Shown: one piece after another, positions 1 through 7,620 of the stretch | How the letters are laid out: each line of letters opens with the position of its first letter | Position numbering within the stretch: the stretch's first letter is position 1 | Source of the DNA: Spirochaetales bacterium | GTDB lineage: Bacteria > Spirochaetota > Spirochaetia > DAHUYW01 | Direction: 5' to 3' | NCBI GenBank assembly: GCA_027306915.1 | Contig: DAHUYW010000026.1 | Span: forward strand, 1-52,189 | Length of the DNA: 52,189 nt | Position numbers and translations under genes: made by a program | The notes under the pieces: model-generated | What the model was told of the DNA's origin: nothing | The model's input: only the letters and a program-made list of their open reading frames with translations | The model's database searches: none

Positions 1-22
1 GATTGCTGAAAAGGAGGATTCC

Positions 23-1402
23 ATGGCCGTTCGAGCCCCGCTGTTCGGGCGGGTCTTTGCCATCGCCCTGCCGCTCATGCTCCAGCAGCTCGTCTTCCAG
101 ATTCAGGCTCTCATCAACCAGGCCTTCCTGGGGAATCTGAATCCCCTTTACCTCTCCGTCGTGGCGAACTGCACCTTTCCCTTCTTCGCAACTGCCACCC
201 TGCTCTGGGCCCTGGGAACAGGGGTAACGATTCTCGTAAGCCAGAACCGTGGGGCCGGACGCAAGGAGGAGGCCCTTCGTTCGGTGGAGGGGAGCCTTCT
301 TCCCTTCGCCCTGCTCGGGGTCTTCTTATTCGCGATCTGGATCCTCTGGCCGTCGGCGCTCCTTTCGCTCCTTGGAGTGCGGGGAACCGTCCTGGCCGAG
401 GGTATCCCCTTCATCAGTGTCCTTTCCTTCCTCTTTCTCCTGATCGGGCTCGAAGCGGGAGCGGGAGGTTACCTGCAGGGGATCGGCCGCACTCGGCCCC
501 TCTTCGTCTCCGGTGCGATCAAGGCGAGCTTGAACGTCGCTCTCGACTGGCTTCTCATCTTCGGCAACCTGGGCTTTCCGCGACTGGGGCTGGTCGGGGC
601 GGCGGTGGCAACGGTCGCCTCGACGGTAGTTGCCGACGCCTACCTCCTCGCTGCGATCCTCCGGCCCGCCGCCGACGGGTGGAGCCTCCGCCTCCAGGAG
701 ATCACGCGGCCCTCCGTGGCTGTTTTCCGCCGGGTGGCGGCCCTGGGGGTTCCTGCCAGCGTCGAGAGCTTTCTGTGGTTCGTCGGGATGCTCGCTATCC
801 TGCGCATGCTCAACGGGATCGATGCCCTCGCGGCCGGCATGTTCTCGCTGGTCTTCCTCATCGAGGTGGTTCCGGCGATGATGTACGACTCCGTCGGAAG
901 GGCGACGACGACCCTGATCGGTGAACAGACCGGGATGGGAAACCGCGACGGCGCCCGGAGGGTCGGCTGGGCTTGCCTGCGCTACGTCTTCGTCCTCTCC
1001 GGCGGCGTTGCCGTCGTCTTCCTCGTCTTTCCCAAGGAGATCCTCGGGCTCTTCACGCGGGATAGGGCGGTGGTCGAGGCAACGGCGCTCTATCTCTCGA
1101 TCGCGGCCTTCACGCTTTTTCCCCGAAGTGGCAACATCGTGATCGGCAGCGGCATCCGCGGCCTGGGGGATACTCCCTGGATGCTCCTCACGCAGATCTT
1201 TGGGACCGTTTTCGTCATCGCTCTCGCCGCGACGCTCGTGATTGCGGCGCGGCTCGGGCTCGTCGGTATCTTCATCGCGCTTGGGGCCGACGAAGCGATT
1301 CGGTTCGTGATGAACGGCCTTCGCTTCGGGAAGGGCCGGCCGAAGGCGCTTGCGAATCTCTTCCCGGCGCGCTTGGACGAAACCCCGGCCCGCTCGGCAT
1401 AG
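23..1402 (+). CDS. MATE family multidrug/cation efflux transporter
   Basis: A 459-residue, strongly hydrophobic protein with about 12 predicted membrane spans in two similar halves, the size and pattern of MATE antiporters, which export drugs or metabolites in exchange for Na+ or H+. The N-terminus reads as the usual MATE opening (FAIALPLMLQQLVFQIQALI, then residues resembling FLG..NPLYLSVV). An AAGGAGG ribosome site at 10-16 fixes the ATG at 23. Only nine bases separate its stop from the LacI-type gene downstream, so the two are probably cotranscribed. Anything upstream lies outside the window. The substrate cannot be told from the sequence. Family call is firm. Confidence 0.88.
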   Translation: MAVRAPLFGRVFAIALPLMLQQLVFQIQALINQAFLGNLNPLYLSVVANCTFPFFATATLLWALGTGVTILVSQNRGAGRKEEALRSVEGSLLPFALLGVFLFAIWILWPSALLSLLGVRGTVLAEGIPFISVLSFLFLLIGLEAGAGGYLQGIGRTRPLFVSGAIKASLNVALDWLLIFGNLGFPRLGLVGAAVATVASTVVADAYLLAAILRPAADGWSLRLQEITRPSVAVFRRVAALGVPASVESFLWFVGMLAILRMLNGIDALAAGMFSLVFLIEVVPAMMYDSVGRATTTLIGEQTGMGNRDGARRVGWACLRYVFVLSGGVAVVFLVFPKEILGLFTRDRAVVEATALYLSIAAFTLFPRSGNIVIGSGIRGLGDTPWMLLTQIFGTVFVIALAATLVIAARLGLVGIFIALGADEAIRFVMNGLRFGKGRPKALANLFPARLDETPARSA

Positions 1403-1411
1403 GGGAGATCC

Positions 1412-2419
1412 ATGGCAACCATCAACGACGTCGCCCACATGGCGGGGGTTTCAAGCACCACCGTTTCCCATGTAGTGAACAGCACCCGCAAGGTGAACGA
1501 AGAGACCGCCGAGCGCGTACGCAATGCCGTCAAAGCGCTCAACTTCGTGCCGAGCAGCCTCGCGCGGGGGCTTCGAAAGAAGGCGACGCGGACCATCGGC
1601 GTGGTGAGCGATTTTGCGACGAATCCCTTTTTCGGCGAGGTCGTGGGTGGGATAGAGGAGGTCTGCAGCGAGCAGGACTTCGGTTTTTTCATGAGCTTCA
1701 CGAAGCTGCGCTACGAATTCGAAATCGGCATGATCGAGGACCTTCAGCGCCGCGGAATCGAGGGGCTGATCCTCCAGGCCTGCAGCCCCGATGCGCAGCT
1801 CGAGGAGACCCTCAAGCGCCTGGAGATTCCGGCCATGTTCTTCCAGCGCTGCGCACCGGGCTGGAGAGCCGATTCGATCTGTACCGACGATGCGGACGGG
1901 GCACGGCAGGTGATGGACCACCTTACCGCCCTCGGTCACGAGCGCATCGCGCTTCTCTCCGGTTACTTCTGGCCGAGCCATCCGGCTGGCCGGCGCGAGA
2001 GCGTCTACCGCCGCTACCTTGCCGACCTGGGAATCGGGGTCGACGAGACGCTGATCGGAAACGGCTTCTATAGCTTCGAGGGGGGATACCGGGCGGCGGC
2101 GGGGATGCTCCTCCTCGCGAAGCCGCCGACCGCCTTCTTCTGCATCGCCGACCAGGTCGCCCTCGGGTGCATCGCGGCCGTGCGTGACGCCGGCCTCGCG
2201 GTTCCCGACGACATCTCGGTGGTCGGCTATGACAACCTTCGGTTTCTTGAGTATCTCTACCCCCCGCTCACCTCGGTCGACCACCAGGCTGCTGAGCAGG
2301 GGAGGCTCATGGCAAGGCGGCTGCTCTCGCGGATCGAGAATCCAACCCTGCCCTTCGAGACGATCCCCGTCCACCCAGGCCTGGTCGTGAGAGGCTCGAC
2401 GGCTCCGCGCCGCGCATAG
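1412..2419 (+). CDS. LacI family transcriptional regulator
   Basis: 335 residues. Residues 1-50 form the LacI helix-turn-helix (ATINDVAHMAGVSSTTVSHV, then the NFVPSSLARGLR hinge helix). Residues 60-335 form a periplasmic-binding-protein-like effector domain with typical landmarks: RTIGVV at its start, the A/GLGHERIALLSG strand, DDISVVGYDN, and LTSVDHQ near the end. It follows the MATE gene by nine bases. That makes it a likely local repressor, perhaps of the exporter, but the ligand and target are unknown. No palindromic LacI site is visible in the 22 bases before the MATE gene. Confidence 0.9.
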   Translation: MATINDVAHMAGVSSTTVSHVVNSTRKVNEETAERVRNAVKALNFVPSSLARGLRKKATRTIGVVSDFATNPFFGEVVGGIEEVCSEQDFGFFMSFTKLRYEFEIGMIEDLQRRGIEGLILQACSPDAQLEETLKRLEIPAMFFQRCAPGWRADSICTDDADGARQVMDHLTALGHERIALLSGYFWPSHPAGRRESVYRRYLADLGIGVDETLIGNGFYSFEGGYRAAAGMLLLAKPPTAFFCIADQVALGCIAAVRDAGLAVPDDISVVGYDNLRFLEYLYPPLTSVDHQAAEQGRLMARRLLSRIENPTLPFETIPVHPGLVVRGSTAPRRA

Positions 2420-2427
2420 CGCCCCTC

Positions 2428-2456
2428 TTGAGCCGGCGGGGCATAGGCGCTACTCT
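2428..2456 (+). promoter_or_regulatory. sigma70-like promoter for kup
   Basis: TTGAGC at 2428-2433, a 17-base spacer, and TACTCT at 2451-2456. The predicted transcript would start near 2463, and the AGGAGG ribosome site follows at 2481-2486. Found by eye only. Confidence 0.45.
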
Positions 2457-2494
2457 CTTAAGCCTCGCATCGGAGAGATCAGGAGGAGCCCGCG

Positions 2495-4354
2495 GTGTTG
2501 AACAAAAATCGATCGCTCTCGATCGCTCTCGGCGCGCTTGGAGTGGTTTTTGGCGATATCGGCACGAGCCCTCTCTACGCTTTTCGCGCCTCCTTCGAGC
2601 TCGGCCGCGCCTCCGCGGCAAGTGCCGCCGACATTCTCGGCATTCTCTCGCTGATCTTCTGGGCGCTCATCATCACAATCTCCGTGAAGTATCTTGGCCT
2701 TGTCCTGCGTGCCGACAACCAGGGAGAGGGCGGGATCCTGGCGCTCATGGCGCTGGTCCTGCCGGAGAAGAAAAGCCGGAGGGGCGCGTTCGTGGTGCTC
2801 GGCCTTTTCGGTGCAGCCCTCCTCTACGGCGACGGCACCATCACGCCGGCAATCTCAGTCTTGAGCGCTGTCGAGGGAGTTCAAACCGCCGCGCCTGGCC
2901 TTTCAGAGCTCGTGGTACCGATAGCCCTCCTCATTCTTGTCCTGCTCTTCTTGGTTCAGCAGTTCGGGAGCTCGCGCATCGGGCATCTCTTTGGCCCGGT
3001 GATGGTCGTCTGGTTTCTCGCTATCGGGCTCCTCGGCCTCGGCTCAATCGTTCGGGAACCGGTTGTTCTTGCGGCGGTGAGCCCGTTCTACGCGGGGCGA
3101 TTCATCGCGACGCACGGACTCGAGAGCTTCCTCATTCTCGGCGGGGTCTTTCTCGCGGTAACCGGCGGGGAGGCGCTCTATGCGGACCTCGGCCATTTCG
3201 GCCGGCGGCCGATCCGCCAGGGATGGTTCGCGCTCGTTCTTCCCGCCCTTCTCCTCAATTACTTCGGTCAGGGTGCGCTGCTCCTCGGCGATCCGCAGGC
3301 GCTTGCCAACCCCTTCTATCTCCTCGCGCCGCGGTGGGCGCTGATTCCGCTCCTCTTGCTCGCGATGGCAGCTACGGTCATCGCGTCGCAGGCCATCATC
3401 TCGGGGGTCTTTTCCCTTACCTTTCAGGCCCAGCAGCTCGGCTATCTCCCGCGCATGCGGGTCCGCCACACCTCGGAGGAAGAACGGGGCCAGATCTACC
3501 TGCCGCAGGTCAACTGGCTTCTGTTCGTGGCGACTGCGATCGTGGTCGTCGGCTTCGGGAGCTCAAACAACCTCTCCTCCGCCTACGGGCTTGCGGTATC
3601 GGGGACGATGGTCATCACGACTCTTCTTGCGTATTTCGCGTTTCGAAGGCTCTGGAAGTGGCGCCTGCCGCTCGCCCTGCTGGTAGCCGGGTTCTTCCTC
3701 ATAATCGATCTCTCGTTCCTCGGCGCCAACCTGTTGAAGGTTGAGCACGGAGGCTGGTATCCGCTCCTGGTCGGCATCGTCCTCTACGCCTGCATGTCGA
3801 CCTGGGCCAAGGGCCAGGAGGTGATCGGCCGGCAAATCGAGGGTAGGGTCGAGCCCCTCGCGAGCTACATCGCGACGCTTGACCCCGCGAAGGTGGGGCG
3901 GGTGAGAGGCACGGCGATCTACCTATCGCGGGGCCTCACCTCGGCGCCCCTCGCGTTTGTGCATAACGTCACGCACAACAAGATTGTTCACGAGCGGGTC
4001 ATTTTCATGTCGGTCGCCTTCCGCGAGGTCCCCTACGTCCGGTCGGAGGACCGCTTGGAGCTCCTTCCACTTCCAGGCGGCTTCTATCGGCTCCTGGTAC
4101 AGTACGGCTTCATGGACCGGCCGAATATCCGCGCGGCGCTACGCATCGTGCAGAACAAGTACCTCGATCTCGATCTCGAGGAGACGACCTTCTTTGTCGG
4201 TAGCGAGCGGCTCATTCCTTCGCGGCGCGTCGGGATGAGCATCTGGAGGGATTTTCTCTATCTGTTTCTTTCGCGCAATGCGCAGCGCGCCATCGACTAC
4301 TTCAATCTTCCTGCGGATCGGGTCTTCGAGATCGGCGCCCAGATCAAGTTCTGA
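2495..4354 (+). CDS. kup: Kup/HAK/KUP-family potassium uptake protein
   Basis: 619 residues, the normal length for Kup. The opening GVVFGDIGTSPLYA is the family signature (usually GVVYGDIGTSPLYA). It is followed by about 12 membrane spans and a cytoplasmic C-terminal domain of roughly 180 residues, including the conserved TRGLTSAP-like and VIFMSV...VPYV segments. Kup proteins carry out low-affinity, proton-coupled K+ uptake at the inner membrane. The start is GTG at 2495, chosen because AGGAGG lies nine bases upstream and the signature falls at the expected residue (about 17-30). It has its own promoter-like sequence and ends 10 bases from a convergent small gene. Confidence 0.95.
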   Translation: MLNKNRSLSIALGALGVVFGDIGTSPLYAFRASFELGRASAASAADILGILSLIFWALIITISVKYLGLVLRADNQGEGGILALMALVLPEKKSRRGAFVVLGLFGAALLYGDGTITPAISVLSAVEGVQTAAPGLSELVVPIALLILVLLFLVQQFGSSRIGHLFGPVMVVWFLAIGLLGLGSIVREPVVLAAVSPFYAGRFIATHGLESFLILGGVFLAVTGGEALYADLGHFGRRPIRQGWFALVLPALLLNYFGQGALLLGDPQALANPFYLLAPRWALIPLLLLAMAATVIASQAIISGVFSLTFQAQQLGYLPRMRVRHTSEEERGQIYLPQVNWLLFVATAIVVVGFGSSNNLSSAYGLAVSGTMVITTLLAYFAFRRLWKWRLPLALLVAGFFLIIDLSFLGANLLKVEHGGWYPLLVGIVLYACMSTWAKGQEVIGRQIEGRVEPLASYIATLDPAKVGRVRGTAIYLSRGLTSAPLAFVHNVTHNKIVHERVIFMSVAFREVPYVRSEDRLELLPLPGGFYRLLVQYGFMDRPNIRAALRIVQNKYLDLDLEETTFFVGSERLIPSRRVGMSIWRDFLYLFLSRNAQRAIDYFNLPADRVFEIGAQIKF

Positions 4355-4364
4355 AGCGCGCTTC
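4353..4364. terminator. palindrome at the kup 3' end
   Basis: GAAGCGCGCTTC is a perfect 12-base palindrome that includes part of the kup stop codon (TGA 4352-4354) and lies just before the stop of the convergent gene. It could form a short bidirectional terminator-like stem, but there is no T-tract. Confidence 0.3.
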
Positions 4365-4616
4365 TCAGTAGCGGACGCTGGTTATCCTGCCGTTGTCGAT
4401 CGAGACGCGGATGCGGATGTAACGGCCGGAATGCTCGCCGGGATAGACGAGCTCCTCGTGAACTCCGAGGATATCGGCGGCCATGCGGGCGCTCTCGGGC
4501 GCGCCCGCGCGCCGGAGGAGCTCCTCCTTCGTCAGGGGCGGGCGCAGCTCGCCTTGCAGCAGGAGCGAGAGGGCGGTCTCGTGGGTCGGCTGCGTCTTCT
4601 CGGTCCTTCTTGTCAC
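4365..4616 (-). CDS. small hypothetical protein
   Basis: 83 residues, starting with GTG at 4616 after a weak GTGAGG site. I do not recognise the family. The N-terminal half (TKEELLRRAGAPESARMAAD) looks like a short helical motif. The C-terminal 25 residues (GRYIRIRVSIDNGRITSVRY) look like two beta strands joined by a turn. It has no signal peptide, membrane span or cysteine pair. It is convergent with kup. Codon use matches its neighbours and it lacks in-frame stops, so it is probably real. The overlapping 110-aa reading frame in another phase looks like a shadow. Confidence 0.5.
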   Translation of the reverse strand: MTRRTEKTQPTHETALSLLLQGELRPPLTKEELLRRAGAPESARMAADILGVHEELVYPGEHSGRYIRIRVSIDNGRITSVRY

Positions 4617-4745
4617 GTTCGAACCTCACGTAGTGTTACTCTATCTGACGGTCCGGGACGTCGCATGGTTCCGCTCGCAATGCCGACGGCTCACGAACAG
4701 GCCCGCCTTTCGGTTTCGACGTGTAGGTCTGGGCCGATCTTCGGA

Positions 4746-6365
4746 CTATGTGGTCACCTTGGTGGCGGCCGCAAGATTCAGGCGATTGACTCGCCGGATC
4801 GCAGGAAGCCCGGCGAGAACCATCACCAATAGAACCCCGCTGCGCTCGCGAGGCAGCTTGCAGGCGAGACCGTGACCCGAATGCTGAACAGATCCGACTG
4901 CATCGCCTCTCCCATCTCCCTTGCTGCCCACGCCCCGAGCAGGAAACCGGGCAAAAGAGCGAGCGCCCAGAGCGCGAGGAGCTCGGCAATCATGAGCAGC
5001 GCGATCCTCCCTCCGCCCGCGCCTATCGAGCGCATGGTAGCGAGCTCGCGCTCCTGCTCGCGGACGTTCACCGACATGGTATCGAAGAGGATGGCAAAGG
5101 CCGTTACGAAGGCAAAGGCGAGGATGATATCCATGAAGAGATAGTAAAACCCCATGAGCGAATCCCACGAATCGAGCACCGACGACTCGATTCGCACGGT
5201 CTCGGCGCCGGGGAGGGTGTAGAGGTAGGCCTCGACCCTCCGGGCCTCGCCGCGGGCCACGGTGATGAGGAGCTTGTTGAAGACAGGTATGCGCAGCGGA
5301 ATCCACGCCTCGGCCGTGTCGAGAGAAACGTAGGCAACCGAGCTCATCAGCTCGTCGTCGATCCCCCCGATCTCGAGAACCTTGGTACCGAGGATTGTCC
5401 GGACTCGAACGGAGCCGCCGACGCCTACTCGTAGCTTACGAGCGAACGCGGCCGACAGGATGATCTTGTCCCTTCCGAGGGCCTGCAGCTGCGTAAGTCC
5501 GCGCTCCAGATCGATCGCATGCAGGGTGGAGTCCGACGAGAGCGCGGCTAGGATCGCATCGACCCCTGCCCGGTCCACCGCTCGACACGGGTGAAGTTGT
5601 AGGCGACGATGCGCTTCATCGAGTCGATCAGGGACCACGAGGTAAGCACGAGCACGAACGCGAAGACGACCCCGACGAGCGTGGAGAGCGTGCGGCTCGG
5701 CATTCGAAAGAGGTTGCGGAAGGCAAGGCGGCTCCATACCGAAAGGCGGAAGAGACCGTGAGAAAGCGGTCTGAAGGGGCGTGCACTTGCGTTGGTCGGA
5801 TCGGGACGCACGGCGGCCGCCGGCGCGAGGAGCGACGCCCTCCTTGCGGGGAAAAGCCCGGCGAGCGATGCGACCACGAGGCTCATGCCGACCCCGATCA
5901 GCACGCTGTCGGCGTAGAGGCGCGACACGACCAAAGGAATGCCGAGCTCCCGCGTGTAGGCGCTCGTAACGAAATTGCCAAGCGGATAGCCGCAAAGGAT
6001 TCCGATGAGTGACCCCGCCAAGCCGATGACAAGCGAGTAGGCGAGGTAGTGAAGGAGGATCGAGCGGCTCGTGTAGCCGATAGCTCTCATGATGCCGATC
6101 TGGGTCCGCTGCGCCTGGACGTAGCGGCCGAGCATCACGAAGAGGGAGGCCGCCGCTGCGAGGAGAATGAGCGCCGGCATGAGAAAGGCGATTTCGCGAA
6201 ACCCGTCGAGGTCGAGCTTCAACGCTAGGTTTGAGGGCTGATCCATTCGGAGGGTAACCTCCCGCAGTCCGTAGGGCTCGACGAGGGAGCGGATCTTGGC
6301 CACGAGGGCGCGCCCGGTCGAATCCGGCATGAAAAGAACGGCGATGTCGTTGACCGTGCTCCCGG
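4746..6365 (-). pseudogene. ABC exporter permease (FtsX/MacB-type, two-domain), N-terminus deleted and frameshifted
   Basis: Three consecutive reading frames together give one FtsX-type permease. Frame 1 (about 6365-5575) holds DIAVLF, a periplasmic segment, and spans containing RTQIGIMRAIGYTSRSI and LFPARRAS. Frame 2 (about 5575-4830) holds the second FtsX domain, with ERELATMRSIGAGGGRI. Frame 3 (to 4746) holds VLAGLPAIRRVNRLNLA. One extra G in a GGGG run near 5566-5573 would restore ...TGQG|VDAILAAL. One extra G in the GGGG run near 4837-4840 would restore SAAG|VLLVMVLAG. The N-terminal part, which would precede DIAVLF, is missing and the gene is joined to a truncated ATPase. It would be non-functional as read. 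Sequencing error could explain the two small shifts but not the missing N-terminus. Confidence 0.8.
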
Positions 6366-6614
6366 TTCCGTGAGATTTCGATCCGTGTGGCGCGAGACGA
6401 CCTCACCGCCTACCTCCAGATCCCCGCTCGTCGGGTTATCCAACCCTCCGAGAAGGTTGAGCGTCGTCGATTTGCCGCATCCGGATGGCCCCAGGATGAC
6501 GACAAACTCGCCACGGGCGATCTCGAGGTCCAGCCCGCGCAGGGCGTGAACGGTGACCTCTCCAATCGGGTAATCCTTGACGACGTCACGGAAGGATATG
6601 AATGATTCGGACAT
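6366..6614 (-). pseudogene. ABC transporter ATPase fragment (LolD/MacB type)
   Basis: Begins at a good ATG (6614, ribosome site AAGGAGT) and reads as a LolD/MacB-type ATPase for about 83 residues: SFRDVVKDYPIGEVTVHALRG, Walker A GPSGCGKST at about 43-51, then GGLDNPTSGDLEVGG and RNLTE. In intact relatives RNLTE continues into the Q-loop, ABC signature and Walker B. Here homology stops at about 6366 and the next recognisable sequence is the middle of the partner permease in another frame. All catalytic elements after Walker A are absent, so this is a deletion remnant. Confidence 0.85.
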
Positions 6615-6676
6615 TTCTTATACTCCTTGGCTTCGAGTCTTTCGGTCGCCTGCGTGGCGCCACGCCGCGGAGTCGT

Positions 6677-7279
6677 CTAGCGTTTCGCCTCCAGACCTCG
6701 GACGATCAGCTCGACCCCGGAACGGAGATGCGCCGCGAGATCCACTTCCTGGGGGTCGAAGATCCAGAGAAGCAGGGTTCCCTCGAGGAGCGAAGCGATC
6801 GCCATCGCAACTTGCCCCGGCTCGACCTTGCGCAGCTCGCCGCGCTCGATCCCCTGCTGGACTACCCTCCGGACGCTGTCGCGGTGGAGGACGAACTATT
6901 CCTTCATCACCTTGTTCACGTTCTTGTTGCGGAAGGCGAGCGAGTAGAGCTCGAAGGTGATGGGGAGGACCCGCATGAAGGCGAGAACCTCGCGCGCCAT
7001 GTCGTCAGCCACTGCGAGGAGCCTCGCGCGAGCGCTACCGGCCTTGGCCGGCAGCTCCCGGAAGTAACGCATCTCGGGCGCGAAGAGCCGCTTCACGAGC
7101 GCGACGATGAGTGCGTCCTTGCTCTTGAAGTACCAGTAGAGGAGCCCCTTGCTCAAGCCGGACTCCGCCACGATGTCGTCCATGCGGGTACCCACAAAAC
7201 CGCGGGTGGCGAAGACCTTCGTCGCGGCGTCGAGGATCTCCTCTCTCCGCTTGTCGCCTACGTCAGGTCTCGTTGACAT
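6677..7279 (-). pseudogene. TetR family regulator with an in-frame amber codon
   Basis: Translation from ATG 7279 (ribosome site GGGAGGAG just upstream) gives a TetR protein. The N-terminal HTH is [20 protein letters not shown], then [22 protein letters not shown]. The helical ligand domain follows. Codon 128 (6896-6898) is TAG, giving KVMKE-stop. The same frame continues without a break for 72 more residues (FVLHRDSVRRVVQQGIERGE, then ...LLEGTLLLWIFDP...IVRGLEAKR) to a TAG at 6677-6679, giving the normal TetR length of 200. A single change from a Tyr codon (TAC or TAT) to TAG is the simplest explanation. It heads the same operon as the broken ABC exporter 62 bases downstream. Confidence 0.88.
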
Positions 7280-7446
7280 GGTCCACTCTCCTCCCACGAT
7301 GCCATGGGCGCTGCCGGCTTTGGCCGATCTTTCTCTTGCGCCGAGCGCGACTGATAGGCCGACGTCCACCGATTTACGAGGCACGAACTGCAAACGCACA
7401 TGCGAGCTCGTTGACCTTCCGTCCCATCTGCCATCCCTGATTACCG

Positions 7447-7460
7447 ACCGACTGGTCAGT
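7447..7460. promoter_or_regulatory. TetR-type operator at the tetR transcription start
   Basis: Inverted repeat ACCGAC-TG-GTCAGT, with arms AC-n-GAC and GTC-n-GT matching. It lies directly downstream of the predicted tetR start (about 7462), as expected for autorepression. It is also in the region divergent from copA. Confidence 0.5.
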
Positions 7461-7468
7461 TTAGTACC

Positions 7469-7497
7469 AGATTAGTATTGCCGAGTAATTCTGCCAA
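7469..7497 (-). promoter_or_regulatory. sigma70-like promoter for tetR/ABC operon
   Basis: On the minus strand: TTGGCA (7497-7492), 17 bases, TAATCT (7474-7469). Spacing is ideal and the TetR-type inverted repeat begins about two bases after the predicted start site. Confidence 0.5.
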
Positions 7498-7567
7498 TGA
7501 CAATCACCAGAATAGGAAGTGTTAGGATGATTGGCATGGCGCTTTCATCGCCGCGAAGCGCCGGCTC

Positions 7568-7597
7568 TTGAGTCAAGCTCTTCAATCAGGTGACAAT
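7568..7597 (+). promoter_or_regulatory. possible copA promoter
   Basis: TTGAGT (7568-7573), 18 bases, GACAAT (7592-7597), four of six matches in each box. The ribosome site AAAGGAGAG is at 7606-7614. A weak prediction by eye. Confidence 0.3.
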
Positions 7598-7620
7598 AAC
7601 TCGGCAAAGGAGAGCGAGAG

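Larger units (their letters stand above)
7280..7620. other. tetR-copA intergenic region
   Basis: 341 bases without a credible gene; a 40-residue N-terminal extension of tetR is possible but has no supporting ribosome site. It holds the tetR promoter and operator (7447-7497). It also holds an inverted repeat TGCCAA...TTGGCA (7492-7497 and 7531-7536), and a GGCGCTT/AAGCGCC stem (7538-7544 with 7556-7562) directly before the weak copA promoter. No MerR/CueR dyad or CopY/CsoR site is obvious. Confidence 0.5.

Noticed and set aside
2428..3744. 438-codon open frame overlapping kup in another phase.
   Set aside because: Arg/Pro/Ser/His-rich translation with no family features; kup in the other frame is certain.
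7412..7440. TTGACCTTCC before copA resembles the left half of a CueR promoter.
   Set aside because: The matching right half (GGAAGG) and the long 19-base spacer with a -10 box are missing, and it lies about 200 bases from copA.
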